Source: Epiperipatus broadwayi (Eukaryota > Onychophora > Udeonychophora > Euonychophora > Peripatidae). From it: DNA of 64,000 nucleotides. Location of the stretch: contig JAQFVV010000032.1 in NCBI GenBank assembly GCA_028023455.1, positions 5,640,392-5,704,391 of the forward strand, in the 5' to 3' direction. Below, piece after piece: positions 12,111 to 23,203 of the stretch. Each line of letters opens with the position of its first letter. The first letter of the stretch is position 1. The position numbers and the translations under genes are program-made. The notes under the pieces are model-generated. The model was not told the origin of the DNA and searched no databases. It was given only the letters and a program-made list of their open reading frames with translations.

Positions 12111-14396
12111 TTTTAAAAAATATTTATAATTTTTTTCAGAAAATATTTCTAAAAATATAAATTATTTAAAAAAAAAATGATTTAGATTTTAATAGAAAAA
12201 TTTACTTTTACATGAAAGCAAATTGAGAAAGACATCAATTAAATATGGCTGCAATTTGTAAGTGGATGACAAAAATACATTGTATGTTGACCACTATAAA
12301 TTATTTTTGCCAATTGTAAAGAAAAAATTATTTTTAAAAAACTTTTGCTTACTTTAATAACTGGACAGATTATTAATTTGCAATTTAGAAAAGGTTTTCA
12401 ATTAAAAAAGAGAGATTTACTGGTAACATTAAATGTCAATACTGTATTTTAAAATCTTTTTTTTTCTTTGAAAAAGAAAAACATTGTGGCATTTACACAA
12501 ACACAAAAAAGTATTTTAAATGCAAAAAATATACTTATAATCTTAAATGGATTTTTCAATATTGGAAAGATATAATTAAAAAAAATATTAAAAAAAATAT
12601 TTCTTAAAATGTTGTGAAGCTAATGATTTAAATGGGCTAAAGATAATGTACCCTGGTGGAATAGTAAAGATGAGAATTCAAGTTTTTTAAGTGAAGATAT
12701 AGAAAGTGGAAGTATGTCTGAAAAAGATTCACAATAAATTAAGTGAGCTTATTGTCTTTATATTAGTTCCTATTTAAGCAAATAAAAATGGCTCCTATTT
12801 TTGAATAAAATCATTTAATTTTTTTTTCTAATTGTCCATGCTTAAAATCCTAGTGCATCATAAATTCAGTGATATCTTATATTGAAAGTAATATGACATA
12901 TTGAAAGTTTTAATGAAATTTTCTAGATATTTTTTAATTTAGAATTCAATCATGATACAACTAAACTAGCAACCAATTAAAATCTATATTATCTAATAAT
13001 AGTGTTTTTCATCTGATATATTATAAAGTAAAAATGAAACTGTGTTTAGCTTATTTTTAGTTTTTAAATAACTAATTAAAATTATTCGTTAAAAATATTT
13101 TTTTAAAAACTAAGTTTTCATGTGTAAAAAGTTAAAAGTATTATAACATCTCAATCTTTTCACAAATAAACAAATAATTTTGTAAAGAATTATATTTTAT
13201 AATTAGAATATTTTCATGAAATTATAGATATAAATAATAAAATTTTTAATGAGAATTTTTATGCAAAATTTAATTTAAATTTCAGCTATGTTGTAATCCC
13301 ATTTAAAACTGGATCTGCAATTTGAAATCACATGATTTAAAAATAGGTTGGTTTTTTTTTGTCTAATTTTCTATAAATCAAAAATGAAAACACTTTTAAT
13401 TTATCTCATATTTTTTAAATAAAAAAGTTAGATCAGACATCAATATTTAATATACTTGAAGTATTAAAACTTCTTATATCTTTACACAAGTAAACAAACT
13501 TCTTTCTTAAAAAGTTTATAATAATAATTAAAAGATATTGTGGATTTATAAATTTTGATGGTTTTAATTATATTTTTTGTGTGTTTTAGTTCTTATTTAG
13601 ATTTCTGTTATAATGTAACCAACAAAAAAACAATTGAAATCCTACTACCTAATATTAATAATTTTTGTTTATGTTTGGTTATATCATCTATGAACTCTAA
13701 AAAAATAGTAGAAAATTTCATGAAAACTTTACATCTATAAATCTATGCATATCTTCTAATTATTATATGTAATTCTTTGTGGGAAAATATTCATTTATTT
13801 GAGAATTTGTAATAATTCAACTTTTCATATATTTAAAATATTGATGTTTGATTTATTTTCCTTATTTAAAAACAAACATCATGCTAGAAATTATTCCATT
13901 TTTGATTTATAGATCAGACAAAAAAATATTATTACTAAATGACATGATTTCACTTTTCTTGCAACAAACTATTTTTTATCTTTTTATTTTCTAAAAAAAA
14001 AGTTTTTTTGTTGTTGTTTTCTTGAATTTTGACATTGGTATTAAAATATTTTTGCAGAAAAATCATTTGATTTTATGCAATTTAATATTAAAATTTATTG
14101 TATGTTTTATCTTTTCTTTGTAAGTTAGTAATTTATTTTGTGGTTGAAAATGTATACAATCTCAAAACTATCATTTTAATACACTAGACTGCAAATAAAT
14201 ATCTAATAGAATTAAGCAATTTAGATATAACCTTGATAAATCTATTTTTCCATTCATTTTCAATTGGATCCTCCAAGCAAAATGATTCTTAAATAAATAA
14301 TTTAATCCATTTCTAATATTCAAACAAGTAAAATGATATATAATGTTAATCAATGTCTGTATTCTTTTAACTTATAATTTAAAAAATAAAACACAG

Positions 14397-14431
<35 letters not shown>

Positions 14432-17400
14432 ATTTAAATTGTAATATAAAATAATAAACAATTAATATTATTTTGTAAGATAGTTATTCTAATAGCAAGA
14501 AAACAAATACATTACCATTTTAACTATACAGAACATCATCATGGAAACATTTAGTTAGAGAAATTTAGAAAAAATCTATAATGGTATTTTTTTTAAATTG
14601 TGTTTATACGACTATCTATTAAGATATTATCCTATTATTTTTTAATTCATACACGTGTTTTAAAATATTAATTATTTAATTTTAAAAAAATCAAGAAGCC
14701 TATATAATCAAATATAAACAAAGGCAGAGATTTTTCACAATGTTTTCTTATCTTTCATTGACTTATTCTTTATCAGTGTCCACACTATTTGCAATATTAT
14801 TTCAAGAACATTTTCTGGAATATTTAAAAATGTTAATTTTTTGAGAAATTTATTAAAATGCATGATTATTATTACATAATATTTTTATAATATTTGTGTA
14901 ATAATTTTTAAAAATAAAAAGTATACATTAATACACTATTATTTTATATGTATATATTTTTAAAAATAAACGGTAATAACTTCTAAGGTAACATTATTAA
15001 AAAAATCAAAGCATTCTGCTCATCCTGTGTTATAAAAATTATAGCTAATACATCATGGCAAACATTATCTTAAATTAATGTAAGATATTCTACAAATTAT
15101 AAACCAATTTTAATATACTAAAGCAGAATTTGATAGATTTATCTGAGAGTGATATTTGTTTGATCACATTTTAATACAAATTTCAATTAAAAAATATTTT
15201 TTTCATTTTCTAAAAGTTATTATGTTCTGCCAACCATTCAATCACAAAAATGTTTATTGTTGACATTATGAGCTCAATTTTTCAATATTTGCAAAGTTCA
15301 AATATGAATTTTTTCATTTGCAAACATACATTACTATCAAATCAAGTTCAATTTATTGAATTCTGATATAAAATAACAGTTTAATACTAAAATCAAAAAT
15401 TGAAAACAAAAAAGTCTCAACCGGCAGAACAATTAAGTAACAATGGTAAAGAATTAATGATATTTTTTTATACTGCTGTTGAATTTATTGAATTAATTTA
15501 TATTAATTAGATAAAATGTTTGATCTTTAACATTTAACTGAAACTTTTTTGTGATTCTAATAAAATTATATTTTATTATTATTAAAAATGTTTTACTAAT
15601 AAAATTATTGGAATCAGATTCTTATTATTCCTATTTAAATGTAAACTAATACAATTAAATATTGACAATAAAAAATTTCAACATATACAAGTATTTCAAT
15701 ATTTATATAAATTATTATTTACTATTTTAAAATATGATATCTATCTAACCACCAATAACATTTGACTTCTATTATAATAAAAAAAAATAAAAAAAATTGA
15801 TGAAAGCACTTCATTAACAATGATAAAGATTTAATTGAAATGTTGGATAAAATTTCTCATCATTAGCAGTTACAATTAAATAAGCATAGCTTCTAAAACT
15901 CCAAACAAAAAAAAATCATAAGGTTAAAAATGAATTTGTAGTAATTATCCAGACTACTTTGGAAATAAATATATTCACACATATCACAAACTGTTAATTT
16001 ACTATTTATTTGATGGATAATATTTTAGTACAAAAATTAAATCTGAGGTAAGAGCAGAGAGGTATCTTAGAAGAAAAAATAGGTTATAATTAATTGAGGA
16101 AAAATATCAATATATATTGGAGAAAGTAATAAACTATTATTAAAGATAAAGTATTTTGTCAAAATACTCATGATAAGCACAAAACTTGCATTTCAGTCAA
16201 TCACTTAATATAAATTTTATATATATTAATTTACTCTACATTTTAGTGTTTTTGATATATTTTTTCTTTGTCTTTTCAATTATTTTATTTTTTATTTCCT
16301 GCATTGTTAAATAATTAACAAGTCCATATTATAAATCCACATCAAAAAATTGTTAACATATTGTAATTTTTTCTTAGGATTATAGTAAGATTTATTTATG
16401 GAAATTTATTCATTCTCACATATTTTTCATGTAGAGGAGAAGAAGCAAAAGTGTATTAACAATACAGTACACCTACTTTTATTTAGTTAGTTTTTTAATT
16501 TAATTTTATAAATATCAAGAACAATGGTAGAGTTTGAATGAAAAGGTATTTATGGGAGGGGGAAGGGTAAAAATACAGGATGCAGAGCATAAAAAGAGAC
16601 ATTTGATATTTATCTAACAACACATCTGAGAATTTATCATAATGAAAGTAAATTTGGTGTACTGGGGCAGGCAGGTTTAGTCTCTTAACAGTTCAAAATT
16701 TTTTTCACCAAAGCTACAATATTTCCAAAACTTATCCATAATATTGTGACACAGCATAATATACAAACTTTAGATAGCACTACAGTCAATCAATGCTTGT
16801 GAAATGAACTTCAATTTATTCACTGTGTGAAGCTCATCTTAAAAACTTTAGAAAATTTATTGAATTGTTGTCATCTACAATTAGAACTTTATTATATAAT
16901 TATATTTGACCTTTATGCTAGAATTTGTCATAATGACCATCATCAGTTTGCACTCATTGATTTGATTTATAATCAATTATAATGATTTTAAAAAAAAATC
17001 AAAATTTTTGATTTAAAAATGATGGTCATTTTATAAGAGTGGTGATGTCATAGGACAGTGATAATATTAACTTGGTAACTATCAGAAAGAGTATGGTAGT
17101 TCCACCACTAAAGATTGCTGATTTACCAATATCTTAACTTGTATTAGTATAGAATTTGTTAATGTAGATTCTATTGTACTGTTTTTATTGATTTTTTAAT
17201 TGATAAAAAAATCTGAACATATCAGTATTTTATAAACAGTTAGCAAGTATTAAACATTTTTATTTGTTGTTTTTAAATAAAAATATTTTTAAGGGCATTG
17301 TTGGCTTCTTAATCATGCTCAATATGAAACTCATTGAGTAATGTTATTTATTAATTTTGGCATGGTGTTAGAATTATTGACATAATTAAACAATTATAAA

Positions 17401-17491
17401 GTAAATTTTATGTTTTAATAAAGAATTCATTCATTTTCTGAAAGTGTTTTTTATTAACTCTTTGGTGACATTTATGTCATCTGTTCTTCAT
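12111..17491. other. Long AT-rich gene-free stretch
   Basis: No gene recognised across 5.4 kb. It holds poly-A/T runs, an (AC)n(AT)n microsatellite at about 14392-14431, and possible very decayed tandem units around 13040-13740 whose similarity I could not establish firmly. Open frames in this interval are short, AT-driven and lack protein character. Confidence 0.6.
14392..14431. repeat. (AC)n(AT)n microsatellite
   Basis: An ACAC tract runs directly into an ATAT tract. Simple repeat. Confidence 0.9.
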
Positions 17492-17640
17492 CACATAATC
17501 ACTACTTCTTATGCTTGCTCATAAGTGTTATTAAAACAGGCAAAACTTTCCATACAGTAGTGCTGCTCAGTGTAAGCCAGAGTAATCAATGGATGACATA
17601 AGGCTTGTGCATAAAATCCCTATCTAGTGCTTACTCTTCC

Positions 17641-17686
17641 AATATCCCCAGACTAGTTTCTACCTTGTGATTTCATCAGTGAGGAG
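17641..17686 (-). ncRNA. Hammerhead-ribozyme-like motif, F1 left arm
   Basis: Minus strand, in order: CTCCTCA (stem I, 5' side), CTGATGA (core), a stem II hairpin of three pairs (A-U, U-G, C-G) with an ACAA loop, GAAAC, TA, GTC (cleavage triplet), then TGGGGATA (stem I, 3' side). Stem I gives six pairs including one wobble. All canonical core residues are present. Odd points: the base pair next to the core (positions 10.1/11.1) is A-A instead of G-C, and stem III is only ACTAGT. That hexamer is a palindrome, which would suit a dimeric fold. This is the best-preserved of the copies. Self-cleavage is inferred, not shown. Confidence 0.5.
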
Positions 17687-17712
17687 CCTTGGATCTGAGA
17701 GCACTGTGCCTG

Positions 17713-17757
17713 TTCCTCACTGACAAAAGCCACAAGCTAGAAACTAGCCTGGGGATA
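17713..17757 (+). ncRNA. Hammerhead-ribozyme-like motif, F1 right arm
   Basis: Plus strand: CCTCA, CTGACAA (core G8 changed to A), stem II AGC/GCT with loop CACAA, GAAAC, TAGCC (triplet GCC rather than GTC), TGGGGA. Stem II pairs A-U where the copy at 23047 pairs G-C, a covariation that supports a real stem. The two core changes make this copy probably inactive. Confidence 0.4.
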
Positions 17758-17867
17758 TTGGATGAGTAGGCCCTAGATAGGGATTTTATGCACAAGCCTT
17801 CTAACCTCCATTGATTACTCTGGCTTGCACTTAATGGCACTACTGTATGGAGAGTTTTGCCTGTTTT

Positions 17868-18105
17868 ATCATCTGTTCTTATTCACAAATCAGTTTTTAA
17901 ATATTTAAAAAGATAAAATGTTTTTTTTTAAGATTATTTATTTACAAAATTACATTAGAAATAAATAAAGTACAATTATTAAGTTTTAGCATAAAATTTA
18001 TAAGTGAAAGGTTGAGCATTTTCAAAAAACTCTCACCAGATGGAACTGAAGAATATGTCACAATTTGTTTGGGAAACTTGTAAAGGGGGGGGGGGTTAAA
18101 TTGTA
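17868..18105. other. Spacer between foldback F1 and LINE
   Basis: AT-rich. From about 18000 the sequence becomes purine-rich and may already belong to the 5' part of the LINE (a short frame containing SPDGTEEYVTICLGN is visible near 18035-18080). A run of eleven or twelve G lies near 18086-18097. Confidence 0.4.
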
Positions 18106-18119
18106 GTGTTATTAAAAAG

Positions 18120-18275
18120 AAGAAGAATGGATGGGATGTAAGGATTAAACAAAGGGCAGTTGATTTAGATATAAATGTAGATGCGGAGAGGGAATGGGTC
18201 TGTAAAATTAACGGTAAGCAAGTTATTTATAAGCATAATGGAGAAGAAAGAATAAAAAATTTTATAAAAGAGTAG
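18120..18275 (+). pseudogene. LINE upstream frame, tail of ORF1-like region
   Basis: A 51-codon open frame (begins KKNGWDVRIKQRAVD, ends EERIKNFIKE) ends in TAG just before the endonuclease frame, which overlaps it in another phase (KRVVRKEKIVKIGYLN). It may be the end of an ORF1 or part of the same polyprotein after a frameshift. No zinc knuckle or RRM is visible. Length and composition match the neighbouring LINE coding sequence. Confidence 0.4.
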
Positions 18276-18307
18276 TTAGGAAAGAAAAAATTGTAAAAAT
18301 TGGGTAT

Positions 18308-18968
18308 TTGAATATGCAAGGTGGTAGGAGACTAGAAAAGTGGCAGGAATTAAACAAAGCAATTGAAAATGAAGAGCTTGAGGTATTAGCAGTAGTGGAA
18401 ACACATCTAAGAGAAGAACCTGTTTTGGAAAATTTGGCATGGCAGGGTATAAATAGAAAAGAGAAAGAAAAAAAGGGTGGTGGTATAGGTGTTATATCAA
18501 AAAAATATTTAAATACTGTTAAATGCTAAGAACATTTGTGGTTTGAAATAAGGTTGGGAAAACAAGAATGGATGGTGGCTATAGTTTATATAGCTACTGG
18601 AGATAGTCAAACTATAATGGAATGGAACAATAGCATATATGAGTGCCTAGTTAAAGATATAAAGAGTTTTAAAGAAAAGGGAAAGAGAATAATGGTTATA
18701 GGAGATATGAATGGGCATATTGAAGAAATTGATGATGTAGACAATAAGAATGGACAGCTTTTGAAGAAATGTTGTCAGAGAGTAAATTTGAGCATTGGAA
18801 CTTATCTAATATTTATGAGGGATAATATACATGGTCTAGGAATAATATATCCCACACAATAGATTATATATTGGTAGAGAAAGAGGAAATAAATAAAGTA
18901 CAAAAAATTAAGGTGTTTGATAATGAAGAGAGAGTATGTAATAGTGATCATAAATTTTGTTGTAATTG
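18308..18968 (+). pseudogene. LINE ORF2, endonuclease domain
   Basis: APE-type endonuclease, which nicks target DNA for priming. The family signature is nearly complete: the N-terminal strand GYLNMQGG (starting just upstream of the ATG at 18308), the catalytic-glutamate strand VVETHL, GGGIGV, the GDMNGHI loop (counterpart of GDFN), a SHTIDYILV strand and the terminal SDH motif. An in-frame TAA at 18527-18529 and a frameshift near 18.79-18.83 kb interrupt it. The last two motifs are read in a different frame from the first four. Confidence 0.8.
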
Positions 18969-20862
18969 AAATGGTTAGTAATGTGATGGAAAATAGGAAT
19001 AAAAGTAAAAACAATAGTGAAAGATGTGGATGGAGAGTGAATGATAAGAATATGTTAGAAGAATATAAAATACAAGTTGAAAAAACCATGGAAAAGTTGA
19101 TTGGAAATGAGTATGAGGACTGGTGTGATGAAATAGAAAAAGTGGCAAATAGGGTTTTAGGTGAGAATATTCAGAAGAATAAAAGTAATAGAAAAATGAG
19201 AGTTAGTAAAAGTGTAAAAGAAAGGAAAAAAGCATGTAGAGAATATAAGTGTGCTATTAAGAACAAACAAAGTGAAAAAGATATTAATGCTAAATGGGAA
19301 AAGTACTTAGAAAAAAAGAAGTTAGCTAAAATAGATAATTATATAGAGAGAATGAAACTAAATAGTAAATTATTGGATGATATTAATAAAAGTGGAAAAG
19401 ATGGGAGTAAAAAAATTTGGAATTACATTAAAAGGAAAAATTTAGGGGAGAGAGAGATAGTATTACTGGATGAGGAGGGAATAGAGTGTAGCTCTAGAGA
19501 AGAATTAGAGAGAATATTAAATAGTTATGTAATGAATATAAAAAAGATGTTAGATGTGAAGGACAGAGGGATAGAAAATATGAAAGCATATAGTAATGGG
19601 AATATTACATTTACAAAAAATGAACTGAATGAGGCAGGGAAGAAACTGAGAAGTGGTAAGGCAAGAGGATTAGATGGATGAGCAGCAGAGATGGTAATGA
19701 ATTTGAGGCATAGGGCAAAAGTAAAGTTACTATCATGTTTTAATAAGATGGCACAGAAGAGAGTTTTTCCGGGTAGTTGGAGTAATACAAGAGTAAGATT
19801 ATTATTTAAAGGAAAAGGTAAAGATCATAGAAAGTTAAATAATTATAGACCAATAGCAGTAAAATCAGTTTTTTCATATATGGTGGCTGGAAGAGTTGCA
19901 AAATGGATGGAAGAAAATAATGTAGTGGGGGAAATGCAAGGAGGTTTTAGGTCAGATAGGCATGTAGGAGATAGTTTATTTGTAGTTACACAACTTATAG
20001 ACATGAGTGTAAATTCAGGTATACAGTTATATATGAGTTTTATAAATATAGAGAAGGCATATGATAGAGTGAATAGAAATAGATTATGGATAAGGTTAGC
20101 AAATCTGGGAATGGATGAAGCTTTAGTGGGTATTATTAAAAAATTATATGAAAATAATTACTATACATATCAATTAGGGAATGTAGAATCAGTTAAAGTT
20201 AAAATGGGGTGGGACTGAGGCAAGGATGCCCTATGTCACCTATTTTGTTTGTGTTGTATTTGAGTGAAATGGAGAGAGCAATAGAAAGTCTAGGAAGAGG
20301 GATAGAGATACCTTTAACAAGTGGCAAGAAAGTATATACATTGTTGGGTCTTTTTTTTGCAGATGATGTCTTTTTGTGTGCAGAAAGAAGAGAAGATATG
20401 GAAGTTATGCTGATGACATGCGCAAGGGTGGGTAAAGATATGGGGATTACATTTAGTGAAGAAAAATCAAATATAATGATGGTGAATACTGGGGAAAGAG
20501 AAGACAAAGATTTCTTATTGGGGGATATAAAGTTAAGTGTGGTGAACAGATATGGTAATTTGGGAATCATCTTGAGTAATAAGAAAAATTGTTTGGATGA
20601 ATGGGAGAAAAAATTGATAAATGAAGCAAAGAAAAGAAAGGGATTGATAAAGAAATTAACAGTGTTTTCATATAATAAATATGATGTAGCTAGAATTGTA
20701 TGGAAGGAAGTGGCAGTAGCAGGGTTAACATACGGCAATGATGCATTATGTGTTAGTAAAGGGGTATTAGATTGCTTAGAAAAAGTACAAAGGGAAGTAG
20801 GAAGACATGCATTAAATGCTGAGGTGTGGACAGCAAAAGAGGCAATTCAAGGAGAAATGTGA
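18969..20862 (+). pseudogene. LINE ORF2, linker and reverse transcriptase
   Basis: After a lysine-rich linker (about 18990-19600), the reverse transcriptase motifs appear in order: KLRSGKARGLDG, RLLFKGKGKD, LNNYRPIAV, GGFRSDRHVGDSLF, INIEKAYDRVNR, GLRQGCPMSPILF, the catalytic FADDV (20356-20370) and the thumb-side GNLGIILSN. Breaks: TGA at 19679-19681, a one-base shift in a G run near 20205, and TGA at 20860-20862. The catalytic aspartates remain, but no continuous product is possible. Confidence 0.85.
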
Positions 20863-20877
20863 TGGTCAAGTTTTTAT

Positions 20878-21573
20878 ATGAGGGATGCAAAAAGCAAATT
20901 GAAAATGTTCAGTAGATTGCAGTTTATGGATAATAAAAGAATAGCCAAAATAGTATTTAATTGGGTTACAAGTAAAGGACAGGCAACAAGATGGGTGAGA
21001 AAGGTAATGCGGTATGCAGAAGATTTGGATAAAGAAGTTATGTCAGTATACTTGTACAAAAGATGGGATGATTTGTGTTAGGAGGATTGTTGAATGTTAT
21101 AGTGGGAAGGAGTGGGATAGAAGAATAGATGCACTAATAAAGAATAGGGAGTTGGAGAGATGGAGAACTAGTAAGGAGAGTAAAACGAGTTTAAATATAT
21201 ATAGAAGTAAATGGAATCTTGGGTTGAGTTAATTTATGATAATAGTAAGGAAAGTAGTTTATTGTTTAAGGCTCGAACGGGATCTTTAGCAACAAGGAAA
21301 TATACACGTAAATAGAAAAATATGGGTGATTTAGTCTGCAAGTTGTGTAAGGAAGGCATAAAAAATATTAGGCATTTGTTACTTCAATGTAAATGTTTGG
21401 AAGCAGAAAGGATACAAATAATGAAGTTATGGAAGGTTAAATATGAACAAAGTTTGGGGAAAAATAAGGTAGATTCAGATATGAAGGTCATGGAGTTGAC
21501 AAAGATTATGTTGTGGAAATGGAATGGAGCAGATTATGGGAAAATTAGGGTGGACAATGGAAAAGAAAGGTAA
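20878..21573 (+). pseudogene. LINE ORF2, C-terminal part with zinc knuckle
   Basis: The C-terminal region continues in the RT frame to about 21080, shifts frame (21014-21232) and then shifts again. It ends with CKLCKEGIKNIRHLLLQC, a CX2CX8HX4C knuckle typical of the end of many LINE ORF2 proteins (about 21340-21393), and a final stop at 21571-21573. At least two frameshifts and a TAA near 21230 break this part. Confidence 0.7.
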
Positions 21574-21655
21574 AGTGGCTAACAGGTTTCTCTGGGCATA
21601 GCTGCTGAGAGATTCCTGACTCCGTTTAAGGAGAAGTCACAGTACATCACATCAC

Positions 21656-21945
21656 AAACAGAAAGGGTACATATAATGAAGTTGTGGAAAAATAAATATG
21701 AAAAGAGTGATTATACAGAAAGTGAATTATTGGTTTTTATGCTGGATTTGGGAAAAATAAGGGGGATTTAGATATAAAGGTTATAGAGTTGACAAGGATT
21801 ATGTTGTGGAAATGGGATAGAGCAGATTATGGGTAAATTTAGAGTGGGGAATGTAAAATAAAGTGGCTAACAGGTTTATCTAGGCATAATTGCTGAGATA
21901 TTCTTGACTTCGTTTAAGGAGAAGCCATAATACATCACATCACAT
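21656..21945 (+). mobile_element. Second, truncated LINE 3' end
   Basis: This segment begins AACAGAAAGGGTACATATAATG, matching the LINE itself at about 21405. It runs through AGAGTTGACAAAGATTATG-like and AAAGTGGCTAACAGGTTT blocks and ends in TACATCACATCACA, as the first copy does at 21655. It has a deletion and extra bases relative to the first copy. So a 5'-truncated copy of the same family abuts the tail of the first. Confidence 0.8.
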
Positions 21946-22675
21946 TGTAAAAATTACAGTTACACTACCTGAGAATAAAATGGTGATATTCATGCTAAAA
22001 AATCCATTATACAGTTTATTCATTATACAGAATACAATATTAGGTTTTGGTTATAAAATTAGAATACAATTAATGTACTTAATTAATTTTCATCCACTAT
22101 CTTTGCAAGGCATCAGTGCTATGATTTATCACATATCCAGACAAAACAAGGTTTTCATCATGAATGACTATAAAAATACCAGTTTCATGTGGAATAATAA
22201 ATAACCAAAAATATACTTTGATTACAAAGAGTGACAAAATGCAACAATAATAAATTTTTAAACATGAATATTTAATATTTTGCATTAAAATTTTCATAAA
22301 CAGTATTTTTCCTGAAGCAAAATATATGATCGGTCATCATAATTATAAAATACAGTCATTGTAATTATAAATTATTTTGAGGGGGGTGTTTTTGAGCATT
22401 ACTCAATAATAATCAGCTTTATATCATTAAAGATTATAAACATATATTAAAAATATCATTTATTTGCTCAATTTTAAATCAAATAATCTTGTACAAGAGT
22501 GTTACAACTTTCCTTACAATAAGAAATTGTGTGTGGAAAACAAAAAAAAATACCTACATGATTTTACATGAATAATGTTTAAATAATAACATCAGAGTTA
22601 ATATCAAAAATTAATCTAATAATTTACTATCAGTTTCTATTATGATTAAGTTCTTTAAATGTATTTTGATAACAT
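21946..22675. other. AT-rich gene-free stretch
   Basis: No gene seen. A short G run lies at 22380-22386. Open frames on both strands here have no protein character. Confidence 0.6.
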
Positions 22676-22826
22676 CACATGATCACCATTTCTTATGCTA
22701 GCACATAAATGTTATTAAAACAGGCAAAACTCTCCATACATTAGTGCCACTCAGTTCCAATCAGAGTAATCAATGGGTGGCAGAAGGCTTGTGCATAAAA
22801 TCCCCATCTAGTGCCTACTCATACAA

Positions 22827-22866
22827 TATCCCCAGACTAATTTCTGGCCTTCGTCAGTGAGGAGCC
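22827..22866 (-). ncRNA. Hammerhead-like motif, F2 left arm
   Basis: Minus strand: CTCCTCA, CTGACGA (intact core), AGGCCA, GAAAT, TAGTC, TGGGGATA. Stem I and the GTC triplet are kept, but about six bases of the stem II loop are deleted. Stem II would be only GGCC folded on itself, so this copy is probably inactive. Confidence 0.4.
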
Positions 22867-23046
22867 CTGGATCTGAGAGCACTGCACCTAGATCTTAGGA
22901 TCTAATGCAACCCTCCAGCAGCTATTGAGCTTACATTGAAAATATTATTGTGTTTTCAATTTTATTTTCATAGTTTTGTAGTTAAGTAGAGTTATAAAGT
23001 GGCACATTAGATCTAAGATCTAGGTGCAGTGGTCTCAGATCCAAGG

Positions 23047-23091
23047 CTCCTCACTGACGAAGGCCACAAGCCAAAAACTAGACTGGGGATA
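23047..23091 (+). ncRNA. Hammerhead-like motif, F2 right arm
   Basis: Plus strand: CTCCTCA, CTGACGA (intact core), stem II GGC/GCC with loop CACAA, then AAAAC where GAAAC is expected, TAGAC (triplet GAC instead of GTC), TGGGGATA. Stem I and II are the best paired of all copies. The G12-equivalent and the triplet are mutated. Confidence 0.4.
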
Positions 23092-23203
23092 TTCTTTAGA
23101 GTTTGCACTAAATGGAGATTTTATGCACAAAGCCTTCTGGAATCCAATGATTACTCTGGTTGCACTGAGTGGCACTACTGTATGGAGAGAGTTGCCTGTT
23201 TTT

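Larger units (their letters stand above)
17533..17867. mobile_element. Foldback (palindromic) element F1
   Basis: The left arm runs from AAAACAGGCAAAAC (17533) and the right arm ends in its reverse complement, GTTTTGCCTGTTTT (to 17867), with the centre near 17703. The arms also share AGAGTAATCAATGGATG, GGCTTGTGCATAAAATCCC and ATATCCCCAGACTAG in inverted form. The right arm lacks about 12 bases near the centre. Left flanking sequence (from about 17492) carries a degenerate CACATAATCACTACTTC that matches the outer end of related copies. No coding capacity. Each arm holds a hammerhead-like motif, one per strand. Related copies: 22676-23203, 32183-32262, 37118-37297 and about 38564-38850. Confidence 0.8.
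18106..21655 (+). mobile_element. APE-type non-LTR retrotransposon (LINE), decayed
   Basis: A LINE with the domain order apurinic-type endonuclease, reverse transcriptase, C-terminal CX2CX8HX4C zinc knuckle, then a short 3' UTR ending in a TACATCACATCAC tail. The order and tail fit the broad R1/I/Jockey/CR1-like group; I cannot place the clade. Such elements copy themselves by target-primed reverse transcription. The coding frame is broken many times, so the copy is dead. The 5' boundary is uncertain. A second copy of the 3' end follows directly at 21656. Confidence 0.85.
22676..23203. mobile_element. Foldback element F2, same family as F1
   Basis: Starts with the outer end CACATGATCACCATTTC (22676) and continues AAAACAGGCAAAACTCTCC (22717). 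The inverted counterpart ends near 23203. The arms share AGAGTAATCAATGG, CTTGTGCATAAAATCC, the ribozyme-like block and a CTAGATCTTA(G)GATCTAATG segment. A non-palindromic centre of about 85 bp (about 22917-23003) separates them. The right outer end is missing. Short open frames in the right arm are incidental. Confidence 0.8.

Noticed and set aside
17700-17870. Possibility that the palindromes are CRISPR-like or tRNA clusters
   Set aside because: No regularly spaced identical repeats, no A/B boxes and no cloverleaf; they are inverted repeats of one dispersed family.
18802-20738. Minus-strand open frames of 95 and 179 codons
   Set aside because: They lie antisense to the LINE reverse transcriptase region, where purine-rich coding sequence avoids stops on the other strand; they contain no known motif.
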